DNA of 64,000 nucleotides, from positions 9,619,390 to 9,683,389 of the forward strand of contig NC_061061.1 of NCBI RefSeq assembly GCF_021917145.1, given 5' to 3'. Position 1 is the first letter of the stretch, and each line of letters begins with the position of its first letter. Shown here piece after piece: positions 46,559-58,354 of this stretch. The translations under genes and the position numbers were made by a program. The DNA comes from Hypomesus transpacificus (taxonomy: Eukaryota > Chordata > Actinopteri > Osmeriformes > Osmeridae). The notes beneath the pieces are model-generated. The model was not told the DNA's origin. It worked only from the letters and a program-made list of their open reading frames with translations, and ran no database searches.

Positions 46559-48103
46559 TCAGGGGGGGGCGTCGATGTTAGCAGGCTTTTGCAGAGCCGA
46601 CCTGGAGTCAGCACACTTCCTCACCCACGTCACGCACATGACAATGCTGAGAACCATCACAGTCATCACCATCAACACCACTGAGCTGGAAAGGATGGTC
46701 AGACGATGTTCACGTGAAAACTCAGGTTGCCAGCTGATGTCCAGCCTGTTGTCCATACTGAGGTGAGAAGCGGTGCAGGTGTAGTTGTGTCTCTCTCTCA
46801 GCTCCTTGGAGGTGATGTCCAGGGTCTTCCTGACTTGGTACAGTCCATTCATGTTGGGCAGCACTGCCCCCCCTGTGAGCTCCTGCTCTGCTACAGCCTG
46901 GCCGTCCCTCAGCAGGGTCAGGTTGATGTGTCGGGGGTAGAAGTCAGTGGCCAGGCAGCTCACCTGAGCCCCTCCAGGGACTGCCTTCGTTATGAACCTG
47001 ACTCTGGGACACACCCTACAAAGCACCAATTTCTTTTCTTTTTTTAGTAAATATTTCAGACCCTTTACACAAGCGGGTAAGTGGAATGTTTGTGTAATTT
47101 TTTCATGAATGAACTCTATTTCATTGAATTGCAACTGCAATATTGTATTTCCAGTAGAGTATGCATAGTGTGTCATGTTGTAATGAAATCTATCAACATC
47201 AATTCCATCACAAGCATCTCCTGCCATTAGGGCTTATGGACTGTTGTTCATTATTTCACATCCTGCTATTCTCTGATATACATGAATCCCTGTGGTCAAA
47301 TTAAAGCTTTGTGTTAGAGAACTCATTCTTTCTTGCATTGCAAAGTAATGGTAATTTAATGCATGTACTCCATCCTGAAGTATGTGCTTTTCCTTTTTGG
47401 TTCCTTCTTGTCTGAAAAAAACTAGCTTCTCAACTGATGAGTCAAAGTAACCAATTTGAACATCATCCAACATCAATGTAACAGTAAATTCTGGAAATGG
47501 TGTCTCTCCTGTGATATGTTGCCAGTATCAACAGAGAAAGTCTTCCAGAACCTGAAAAACTGAATATAAATATATTAGATTGTGTTGGATGTTGTCTACA
47601 GTATGACTCCAGAAAAACCTTTTTGCTATCTTTTGACACTTTTCGAAGTTGTAACACTTACACCCACAGATAATGTTTTGTAAAACCTCAAAACAAGGAG
47701 AAAACTATTACTACAGTAGGTATCTTCAACATGTCCTGGCTTAAGTTATTTCAATATGGCAGTTGACATACTTTAAATGGAAAAGCAAAACTGACAACTA
47801 ACATGAAACTAACTTTTCATCAAATATAAAATACCTATGTTCACTAGCATTTCACTATTTACTGTTTACTGTGCATATGGCCACTATATTCACAAATAAT
47901 GACAGGACTGTAGGTATAATAATGTACCAGTAGTGCATGTCAAAGAGCCTATTCTATCGCTCTACCATAATATGGCTGATTGTCATATACAAAATCAGTT
48001 GTTTCATAAGATAGTATAAAGTACATAGTCCATAAGGTTCTTACCTGCAATCACAATGGTGCACAAAGAAAGAATTAATAAAAAAGACCCAGAAGGTCCC
48101 CAT
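46559..48103 (-). pseudogene. Broken MHC class I gene (teleost L-lineage-like)
   Basis: Minus strand. A leader-like exon at 48103-48045 ends in a good donor (GCAG/GTAAGA); the main exon runs 47551-46559. The main exon is colinear with the intact gene at 48731-50129: alpha1 (LMLDDVQIGYFDSSVEKL), alpha2 (DACDGIDVDRFHYNMTHYAY), alpha3 (VSCLATDFYPRHINLTLLRD), a transmembrane helix (SSVVLMVMTVMVLSIVMCV) and a short tail. It is disabled: relative to the intact copy a 2-nt loss after LATY shifts frame in alpha1; a nonsense TAA replaces a serine codon after CEIMNNSP; and the leader's signal-peptide frame (FLLILSLCTIVIAG) is out of register with its ATG. The alpha3 block is identical in DNA to the intact copy over about 265 bp. 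A transcript might still exist, but no full class I chain can be made. Confidence 0.85.
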
Positions 48104-48730
48104 GTTTTTTTTTAAGTGTTCACTATTTTGAAGCCTTCTGGGAATGTTTTCCGAAGAACATTGTTGAGCCAAACATAAGCCTTGATAGCTCACCTCTTAA
48201 TGTTGTTGATCCAGACAAACCAGTTCATATGGCCTGTCTCCAGGTACATTCCACCATCACAAACTGACTATTGAATTAATCTGGAGCTTCTAGATCGGTT
48301 CCCATGAACAAAACATTTGCAGAAACCTACTTTGCAGTTGGCCATATTTTATTCAGAAACCAGCTGAACTGGACATGGTACGTATATCTCACTACTTATA
48401 TTTTTTGTGAATGTTTTGTGAATTAGGAACAAATAACCATTGAAAGTAAAGGTGTAATCCTTAACATCTTTAAAATAACCGTAACTCATTAATCAACTCA
48501 ATTTACACACTGTAGATTTTGGCGGCAGCCTCCCACAAACAGTTAAAGCATACTTATTATTTGCATTGTATTACCATACAGGATGCTGTTTGTTCATTGG
48601 TTTTAGTTCCCATCAGAGACAAGCTTCCTGATGTTATTTGATTGGTTGAATAACTTTCACATGAACAAGGAACAATAAGGGTGAAAGTGAAAGGAGGCAC
48701 AATTACTACGACTAGGAAAATAGTCTAAAA
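48104..48730. promoter_or_regulatory. Bidirectional promoter between the two MHC class I copies
   Basis: 627 bp separate the leader ATGs of the divergent genes. On the plus strand a perfect interferon-stimulated response element lies close to the intact gene. CCAAT (Y-box-like, read as ATTGG) sites lie at 48596-48600 and 48641-48645, the latter within TTGATTGG, resembling the SXY module of class I promoters. Confidence 0.5.
48683..48692 (+). promoter_or_regulatory. Interferon-stimulated response element (ISRE)
   Basis: GAAAGTGAAA matches the IRF/ISRE core GAAANNGAAA exactly and lies 39 bp before the ATG of the intact MHC class I gene. Class I promoters typically carry an ISRE close to the start site, so interferon inducibility is likely. 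Confidence 0.65.
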
Positions 48731-50129
48731 ATGCGTTTTGATCTTTGGTTTTGTCTTTCTTTCTACACCATTGCAAATGCAGGTACGATAAGAATGACTA
48801 ATGATTAAGTTGTATTTGTTTGACTAACGTGAACATTTCCAGAAATTCTTTATGAACATTTTTATGCACATAGTTGTCATTCATCTAACCTTGTTATAGT
48901 CTGCTATCAGTTCAATTACATTTGGTATAATGTTTTCAAACTGAATTACATTCTAAACATGCTGAATTAAAGAGCTGAATTGTGTAAAAAACTAAACAAA
49001 CAACAGTACATAAATAAGACTAGTAATAGATTGTGATGTTTTAGATCTTGTTTTCATTAAGGAGGAGCTTAGTTCCATGCCTCTTTCAGGTTCTGGAAGA
49101 CATTCTCTGTGGATGTTGGCGACATACATCACAGGAGAGACACCCTTTCCAGAATTCACTGCTGTACTGATGCTGGATGATGTTCAAGTTGGTTACTTTG
49201 ACTCTAACATCAACAAATTAGTTCAATCCAGGCATTCAGCAAACACACATCCCAATGACATCGCTCAGGACGGAGTTTTTGTTTTAAATAACATGTACAT
49301 TAGCATGAAAAGAAGATTGAGTATTGTAAAACAGCGCTTTAATCTGACTACAGGTGTCCATGTCCAGCAGAGAAAAGCAGGTTGTGAAATTTTGGACGAT
49401 GGAGAATCAGCCCAGATGATGTTCAGGGATGCTTGTGATGGAGTTGAAGCTGATGGATTGGTTTACAACATGACAGAGTATTCATACTCAACTGGAAATC
49501 CTTGGCAGTTGCAATGGGATCAAATGAAGCTTATTTATGTCAAAATGCGCTATTCAACCTTTTATCTCCCTGTTTGCATTCAAAAATTAAAGTATTTCTT
49601 AGAAAGAAAAAAGAAATTGGTGCTTCGTAGGGTGCGTCCCAGAGTCAGGTTCATAGAGAAGGCAGTCCCTGGAGGGGCTCAGGTGAGCTGCCTGGCCACT
49701 GACTTCTACCCCCGACACATCAACCTGACCCTGCTGAGGGACGGCCAGGCTGTAGCAGAGCAGGAGCTCACAGGGGGGGCAGTGCTGCCCAACATGAATG
49801 GACTGTACCAAGTCAGGAAGACCCTGGACATCACCTCCAAGGAGCTGAGAGAGAGACACAACTACACCTGCACCGCTTCTCACCTCAGTATGGACAACAG
49901 GCTGGACATCAGCTGGCAACCTAAGAACTCACACAAACATTCCATATCCATGATCTTGTGTGTCTTGGTAATCATACCAATTTTGAGTTTTGGGGGGATT
50001 GTTTCCGGCCTCTTCCTATTTATTAGGAGGGTAAGGAGACGTACTGACTCCAGGACAACTCTGCAGCAGCCGGCTAATGTTGATCAAGAGAATGTGCAAC
50101 TGAATCCATTACCTCACTCTGACAGCTGA
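48731..50129 (+). CDS. MHC class I heavy chain, L-lineage-like, nearly intronless
   Basis: Exon 1 (48731-48782) encodes the signal peptide MRFDLWFCLSFYTIANA; exon 2 (49090-50129) encodes everything else, so alpha1, alpha2, alpha3, transmembrane and tail share one exon; 363 aa. Ordinary class I genes split these domains, whereas the teleost L lineage is known for processed (intron-poor) genes, which is why I suggest L. Alpha1 starts GSGRHSLWMLATYITGE; alpha2 has FRDACDGVEADGLVYNMTEY; alpha3 has the Ig pair Cys (VSCLATDF ... NYTCTASH) and NLT and NYT glycosylation sequons. The transmembrane segment is at about 303-328 (MILCVLVIIPILSFGGIVSG), then a basic stop-transfer RRVRRR and a tail ending NPLPHSDS. 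The classical peptide-anchor tyrosines are not evident, so a non-classical role is likely. It should pair with beta2-microglobulin. The exon 1/2 join is phase 1. Confidence 0.88.
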
Positions 50130-50950
50130 TATTAGCTTTCTTCCTCTTGTTGGGATTACTGATGGCAAAACAATTAGCCTGTAACCACCCCAGATAACAT
50201 TGTATTTTAGTGTATATTCAATACATTCAAGAGGATGTTGTTGCATTTGTTATCGCTTATTTGAGTCCATTCTTCTATAATTTTCTAATTCTCTTTTCTT
50301 TTTTCTTTTTTTTCTGTTAATGAGTTTGTGTCATCTCAGATGACAACTGATAGTTTGCTATTGCCAGTAATCTGTATGGAATAGATGGAGGTTTTTAGAC
50401 ACAACATTTCACATTTGGAAGATCTACACAGGTCTACACCAGGGCAGAAATGGTATACCAGGCTGATTTTATCATCAGTATTTTCTGTTTGGTTGAAGTT
50501 TTACGCTGACACAGGATAATGAGAATAATGTTTCTTTCATTTTACACTTTTGTAATGCTAGTACAAGATGAATTGAGGATTTAATGTATTTTTTTACATA
50601 ACAAATGTAATGTTATGAATCTCTTCCAATGAGTCATTGCTCAGGAAGTGACTTCTTACCCTGTACAAAAACACAAACAAGGGATTCAGGGACCAGCTCT
50701 CAGACAGTGTCCTCATAAAATATTGATGATCAAAAAACTGAATCCATCCTTTTGTTCTGACACCTGGTTTATGTGTTTTCTCGATGATACCTTCTAATAG
50801 ATATTGACAAAACCATTTTTTGCACCACATCAACAATAAAAATGTGACTTATTCTAAAATCTGTTTGAGCTGACTATGTCTCCAGTTTACTAACTTGTTG
50901 GGATCCAAGCAGCAAAGCTGCGGAAGCACCCATTGAGTTTCTCCCTCTTA

Positions 50951-51127
50951 TTACATTTAAGTCATTTAGCAGACGGTATTATCCAGACCGACTTACAGTA
51001 AGTACAGGGACATTCTCCCCGAGGCAAGTAGGGTGAAGTGCCTATTCCAAGGACACAACTTTATTTGGCACGGCCAGGAATCGAACCAACAACCTTCTGA
51101 TTCATAGCCCTACTCCCTAAGGCATGA
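50951..51127 (-). mobile_element. tRNA-derived SINE with L2-type tail
   Basis: Read on the minus strand it has a tRNA-like head with the B box GGTTCGATTCC, a body GCACTTCACCCTACTTGCCT, and the L2-type tail GTCTGGATAATACCGTCTGC then TAAATGACTTAAATGTAA. The tail matches those at 1838-1888 and 4657. Confidence 0.8.
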
Positions 51128-51830
51128 TTATCTTCTACTTCTGACATTGAAGTCTGGAAGCCTTCAGAACCGTAAGGTAAACATGTTAGACATTTGATTG
51201 GGGACAGTCCCTTGATTCTTTTCACTAAGTTTCATGCTTGAAACTATTAACAATGTGTTGTTGGTGTGGTCTTTAAACTAGAAATACTGGACTATGGTGC
51301 AGTAGTAATAAGTAGATTTACAGTTGAAAAGAGTGAAAACAGCTGCTTCCATTCATGCAGTGTAATGTTTGCAGTTTGCCACTATGTGGAGTACTGGAGA
51401 CATTTTCTGCAGCACAAAGTTTTATTGGAACTGAAAAAAAATAGTGGGATGTCTGATACACTTTTTATTTACTTTACTAAATCCTAAACATCATAAATGC
51501 ACAAAGATGTTGGTAGATTTCAACATGGACAGCAACATTTCAAAATTGAATAATTTTCCCATTTTCTTATGCTTTCTTGCCATTGACCAAGTACATGAAG
51601 TTGTAACGCATTTAGGCTATTTATTTTTATTTTGTTGCAACATATTTTTGAATAATATAAATAGTGCAACTACATTTGACGACTAATCTCCTTTCAGATA
51701 ATCTGTATATCTGATGGTATTTTTTATGTATGTTTGTATGTATGTATTTTATGTATGTTATGTATGTATGTTTATTATGAAGTTTTCGCATATCTAGTAT
51801 GTGAATATGTATTTACAGTACATAGATATT

Positions 51831-52220
51831 TATACGGTGGCCCTGAAGTGCAAATGACACCCCCTAATATGAGTACATCCCCCAAATGAAAACACTCCCC
51901 CCCAATACGAGTCAACTCCCCCCAAATCGGATGACTTGTTCTTCTCCCCCCAATACAAAAACACGCTCCCCCAAATGGAATTCTTCGATATCCAAACAAA
52001 TTTTCTGGTGCATGTAACTCTGCCAGGCTATGGCATTTTGTACTTCTGTCGATCAATTTAATATTTCTTGTTAGTTAGCCTACTGCATCCATCCGTGTTG
52101 GGGGGAGGTGAACAAGTCATCCGATTTGGAGGGAGTTGACTCGTATTGGGGTGGAGTGTTTTCATTTGGGGGATGTACTCATATTAGGGGGTGTCATTTG
52201 CACTTCAGGGCCACCGTATA
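51831..52220. mobile_element. Foldback MITE with long terminal inverted repeats
   Basis: The left arm (51831-about 51945) and right arm (about 52100-52220) are inverted over roughly 115 bp: TATACGGTGGCCCTGAAGTG at the left, CACTTCAGGGCCACCGTATA at the right. The arms are rich in CCCCC and alternate with AATATGAGT-type spacers. No coding sequence. Flanking TA on each side may be the target duplication. Confidence 0.85.
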
Positions 52221-52907
52221 TTTTGGCTCCATACATGCATTCAATATACTTCTGTTATGCATATGCACCATTTATAGATTTTCACTGTTGATGTAACAAT
52301 GCAATGTTACCTGATCAATTAACTTCAATAAAGTTGCTATAAATGAAGTTCCTATCGTAGTCCATCCCATCCTTGCTGGTGATTGAGAAGGTTTGACCCA
52401 TGGTGTCATGTTTAACAGATCATCCAGGGCCACAATATACTGTAGTATATTTAGAGAGAATATATAAATAGAGATCATGTACAGTAACACCAAAGTGTGT
52501 GTCATGGAGGTGTGGCTCAGGGAGCTCCCTCTGAACAGGGTGTGTGAGAGAGCGTTCAAGACATTACCCTTCTCCTGCTGTTTACTCTGATTATACTGTT
52601 GTATTGCACAAGTAAATGTCTGAGAATGACAGAAAAGTAAACTAGATTATTGGGTCTAAATGGGTTATTTCAGGTGTTTCAAGTGATGTCAATATCTGAA
52701 ATGATTCATTTTCAACTAATTGATTTAGCTCCTTTAAACTCATGTTGACCATACAAAATATTTGGAAATATTAGTTTCAAGAATGAAAAATCCACTTTGC
52801 AGAGGACAGGTGAGAGACTCTTTTGAGAGACCAAAGAATCTTGGTGGCAGATATTATGGCAGAGCCTGATATTTAAGTGCATCAGTCCTGCATTTTTTAC
52901 TTTCACT

Positions 52908-52937
52908 ATCCTCTCTCTCTCTCTCTCTCTCTGTCTC

Positions 52938-52992
<55 letters not shown>
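52908..52992 (+). repeat. Long (CT)n microsatellite
   Basis: About 85 bp of almost pure CT repeat with few interruptions, followed by further pyrimidine-rich sequence to 53095. Polypurine/polypyrimidine mirror symmetry could permit triplex DNA. Confidence 0.95.
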
Positions 52993-52995
<3 letters not shown>

Positions 52996-55400
52996 ACCTC
53001 TCTATATTCTGTCTCAGGTAGTATTTCAATCTTTCTCTCACTTTCTCTCGCTCTTTCTAACGCGCTCTTTCTCTCTCCTCCACCTCCCTCCCTCATTCTG
53101 TCACTGAGGCATCTCTGCCAGCTCTAGTTTCAGCCCAGCTCGGCGTTAGTAATCTTCCACAGCACTAAGCTGTTTCTGTTTCTTAGCATGAGCTCTGATG
53201 TGTGTTCCAGACAGACCTCACTGAGAGGAGTGTTCGTCTGGGAATGCATCGCAGTGCTAGGCTCTGGTTTGCATGACTTGTCTTGTCTCACTGTTTGCAG
53301 AATTTTTTGGCAGCCCTTTTATTTTCACCTGTTTTTTGCAGCTCCTTGTCTCCATGTCATGTATACACTCTGGGGAACCTCTGGGGGGCACTTTGAGGAA
53401 AGTAGTCCCTTCATATTAATGCTATCAATGCATGAAAACATTCAAGGACATATATCATAGAGACGTATTTCAGTTACTATTAAAGAATTATCAGAATTGA
53501 TGAGACACTTGAGAAATGTCTTCACAAGGATTCATTATCATACCATTTGTTAGAATTACAAATCAATCCGAGGTCATTGTGAACATCTCTACCCAAAATG
53601 CTACAAATCCACTTAAATCAAATCATATTTAGTGGGGCCCTTTTGTCTAAAGGTCACTCTTCTCTTACAATGGCACTTACTGAGGAAGAGTCCTTCAGAC
53701 AGACCATCAAAGAGATAGAAGTACCTTCTCCTGTAGCAGCGAGAGTCCCTGCAACGCTCAGCCCTTGAAAAGAATGTTTAGTTCTCAGTCCAAAGCCCTT
53801 TTTAGGAAGTAGGACAAAGATCACACACAAGGGGACATTGCCTCTATATTTTCTCTAAGTGGTTTGCCATGGCCACAGGTTATTTGGGGCCAAACATGTT
53901 CAAGTGACCTTTTCTCATCACTTTGCCATTGCTCTACGACACCATCTAAACAAAACCCTTAACCAAATAGCCTTGGGCATAAGTACAAAGGTATCAGAGC
54001 AAAGTAACCGTACCCATCCAACGAAAGCAGTTGTGCAGTCTAAAATCTTCTGCAAGAGCCCTTCCATTGAAGGGTTGAGTTATGAATCCCAGTTGAGGGT
54101 TGCCAATAGAACCTGAGACTGAGCCCTGGCAGATATACAGTGGGATCAATCAGACCATTTAATCTAGGTCTTGCGCTTGATCACAATGTCCCCCCACAAG
54201 ATGTTCAAATGTATGCCCACTTTGTAGCGGCTCTCTCCAGGTAAAACCTATAGTACTCAATGTTAGTTTCTGTGCTTCTTCCCAGCACCATGACGATGGC
54301 TGGTGTATCAGCAACATCTGTAAGCCTGTCACACACTATTTACACTAGACTGCCCACATCACTGCATTTATTTGTCTCAAGAGCTTCTTACATAAAATCG
54401 ATTCCTGCCCCCTCTATGTATTCTTGCCACTGGTGGACTCAATCGCTCCCGATACCCCCATGTTGGGAAACAATGCAGAAAAAGGGACCTCTTAGATGCC
54501 CTCTGTGGTAGATGAACGTGATAAAGTGCCCTCTTTGGCGGCTCAGTGTGTGCAAGATGTGATAAAGTACCCTCATGGCTGCCCTTCCAGTGAAGAAAAC
54601 ATGATGCGATGCAATCTAGGGTGCCCCTATGTGCAAAAAAACCTTGAATGATGAATTTCAGTTTAGGAGGAAGTGTATACTTTATGTAATCATGAGTCAT
54701 TTTGGATTACTATAATAAAGTAGTGGTTGCTATGTAAACATGGTGTATTGACAGTGGTTTGTTTTGTCTTGAGCTTACGCATATCTCTGTATGACGCCAC
54801 CTATTGGTAAGAGCACTTGTGTACGAAGGCTTTGCTTCAACAAGAGAAATATCTCAAAATCATTAAGAATTAGCTGCCATTTTTTATATACATCTTTCTT
54901 GAACAAAGAAAGTATGTGCATGATGTAAATGTCTTATATCACCGCACAAATGTTTTTAAACATTAAGATTAAGACAACATTAATATAAAACTCTTACAAA
55001 ATGTTGTAAAATACAGAAATATAGACATACGCGACACAATAAAACATTGACGGGACATCTAAAACATTTAGCTTTGACCCTCTTTTGGTCTCAAAACAGA
55101 CTTGAAAACAGTAAAACTCTAAAAAACATAGTGCAAAAGTTTAAATTGACAATGAATGGTGATCGCTTATAGAAAAGATGTTGGTGTACCAAAATTGATA
55201 CCTATTTTTCCCCATTGAAAATATACCATCCCACAATTAAAAAAAAAACAACTAACATTATAAAACATTACAAGTCATGTAAAAACCTACAATCTTACAA
55301 AAATAAAACAATAACTATAATAACTCTGTTCTGGAGTGTCACATGTTTTCCCCTCACAGGAGTCATTGAGTAACGTCATGCTTGGTGCCCAGTTATTTCA

Positions 55401-58321
55401 TCAGTAAATAGCCTCATCCATGTTGTCATCGCTGTCCCCCCCAAACTCCTCTCCGTTGTCAAAGTAGGACATGATATAATCGGTCTCCTATGGGGACAAG
55501 CGATTTATTAGGACACACTCAGGAGTAAACAAAGATGCTCACCACACAGGTGAGAACCACAGAGGTAACTTCTGTATGGAGGTTTAACACAAATCCTGCA
55601 TTGCCTATCAAACAGTATTCATATGAAAATGCACCCACAGTTCTCAAAGGGAGGAGGTTAACCTGAGAGTTTATTTCCCAAACTCAGATTAAGTCTGGTC
55701 CAAAGCATAAACAAATGTGATTAGGTTTTCAGATCTAATAAGTAGAATAATATATGTAAAATATGTAAATTTACATCACTTTTGTAATCCAAGATATCTT
55801 GAATAGTGCCTGGTCAATAAAAACTAAAAGTAACACTTTAGTTGGGGGTTTGGCTAAGGTCACGAAGATAAGGTAAGGTATGTAAACAAGTTAGGGTGCA
55901 CACCTCTTCAAACTCTTCCTCGTCGTACACATTATCGCCCTCCTGCACCTCCTCCTCTTGCTTTTTCTTCTCCCCCTCTTCATCATCCGAGCTCACCTCC
56001 TCCTCTTTCTTCTCCAGCTTCTGAAAACACATGAAGCATTGTGTCTGCGATGCTTTCAGTTTTTACCAAGAGCTTCTCCCATAATCGTGTACTTTGCTGC
56101 ATGCCAACAGAACACAAGGCTCGGTATGTTTCTGCTGAATGCCCATGGCCAAGTGATGAAGAAACTGTGGCAGCTGCAGTGAGGACTAACCTCCAGTTTT
56201 AATATGATCTCTTCCTTGTCCACTCTGGATTTTTTACTAGGTTTGGGTCCCACTGGAACCTCCACAGTAAGGAAGGTGTCTGTGAAAAAGGTATAAAAAA
56301 GGAAGATAAGAGAGCCATTAGGGAACCAAATTTCCATCATCTATCCCCACCCCTCCCCCAGTCTTCCTCCATTCCCTTCAAATGCCACTCATTCACGACA
56401 CTGCTCTATATTTAGCCCCACAAATAAAAAGCGGATAATTTTTTCATGAGACGGAAAGTGTCTTTGTCGTCTGCCTGCGACGGCTTTATCTTATCTCTCC
56501 TTTCACATGGAAAGCAGAAAGGCAAATGGATTCCCTTGTGTCTCTGGAGAAAGACCATGGGTCACACACACACAGCTCCTCTCAAGACACCTGTGTCTGT
56601 GCCATTTCACCCATACAATGCAAGATGCACAGAACTTACAGAGCAAGGAGGACCAGAGGTACATTTGCTAGCTGAGGCAGACCAGGCTAATAACTTAAGA
56701 CAGAGAAATATTGATCATATTTACTGTATTCTGTTTAACTTGCATACAAGCATTTTATTCCTTCAATAGACACAAATGAGGCAAAATATCAGTAACACGA
56801 GTGACAGAGAAGACCAGGCTTTTAAAGTGTACAGAATAAAAACGTAAAAATGTATGTCAATCAAGGTAATGTTAATTAAATTTACATTATTTGGGAAATA
56901 AAAGTTCACTTACTCTCTTTCTGGGGTTTTCTCACCCGTATTCGAAGCTCTTTAGGCAATCTTTTCCAGTCTGCAATGATAACAAAATACACATTCTTGG
57001 ACAGTGACAAAACTTCAAACACAGCAGAGACCTTCCCAAAATGATGCTTCAGCATATCTCCATCAAATCCAGTTTGGAGACTGCAGCCACACATTGTTAC
57101 CTAACAAGGCTCAGAGTGACAACTTTAATTTTCACAATTTTACATGGTTTGGATCACCTGACAACTTCAATCAGGCTGTTTCACACTCTGTTACATCGGA
57201 TACATCTGGGAAGGACCAGCGAATGATTTCATGCTCTTTATGGGATTATATTATTGACTTCATTAATCTTTGTTTAACTACATTATGCTGGTAATCAGAT
57301 AATGCTGGCTACTCCTAGTCCATGCTGAGCTGTTTCTCTCCTGTTTTGTCTCGGCTCCCCCTCACCCTGTTTAAACGTTCACCATGCTTGGCATCATCAT
57401 GAATAATGAGACTCATTGTCCAGGTTTTTGTGTTTTCTGATTTGTACATTTGCCAACAAATAGTTTCTTTGAGCAAATGTTCTGTGTGGCAGTTTGTTAG
57501 GACGTAAACCGTCTTTTTCGGAAATAAAGCCGCGGCCTGTACCCCGATTTTACTGTTTTCTTGTGGTTGTGCGGCTTATATTTTGAAGCAGGTTATAGGT
57601 TTTAGAACTAAAAAGTGTCTTTGTCCCAAAATCTCTACAGACCGTGCAGCTAATTCAATGCTCAACACTTGAACGGGGGCTTATTACTTGAAAGAAGAAG
57701 AATTTACTGTATCGTTACACTATCAGGGCTTGGAAATAGTGACTTGCTAAAGTAGGCAAATGGATAGTAGAACATAACATTTCATAATAATTTCAGAAAA
57801 TCAAATAGCTGCAAGACCCAGTGAAATGTTATATACAGCTACTGTAGCAAACTAACGTTAGCTAGCATCGCTAACGACGGTAGTGTAACCGAGCTCTTTG
57901 AAGGTTCGTTTGAGATATATTTCATATGGTTGGATTGGATCATTTTTCACGTGATCTGCATAGGCTCAGAAGAGGAAACAGAAAGGATTAGTTTACCTCG
58001 TTCACTTTTGCGTGACTAGGTTTAGTAAGACGTGAATGATATTTGTTCACAAGTAATGATTACAGGTTTTGTTATTTTAACTTTTTTGTACTTTACTTAG
58101 AGTTCAGTGTAATTGTTTGCCGTGTTAATTAAATGCTAGTGTGATAATAAATGACCATTTCAAATCATCCAAACTGTCATGATGCATTATTTTAATGCAG
58201 GATTTAAAAAAAAAATTGTATCTGCTAGTTTACATGCACTAACATATACATGAGAATATGATAAATGTTTGCAGTGTACGTATTTAGGCCAGGGAATTGG
58301 CTATAAAATGTTGAGCAACAC

Positions 58322-58354
<33 letters not shown>

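Larger units (their letters stand above)
50130..55400. other. Gene-poor stretch between the MHC pair and polr3gl
   Basis: Contains the 3' UTR of the intact MHC gene, a tRNA-derived SINE, a foldback MITE, a long CT microsatellite and, near 55400, the polr3gl 3' UTR (minus). 53100-54700 shows nothing recognisable: open frames there are short and unrelated to known proteins. Confidence 0.5.

Noticed and set aside
46727-47047. Antisense open frame of 106 codons, repeated at 49599-49919
   Set aside because: Both are complementary-strand shadows of the MHC alpha3 coding sequence; their similarity only reflects alpha3 identity.
43207-53107. Open frames rich in RE or SL repeats
   Set aside because: They are translations of CT/GA microsatellites.
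53188-54700. Several 80-110-codon open frames on both strands
   Set aside because: No recognisable domain, no splice-consistent partners and no codon-bias signal by eye.
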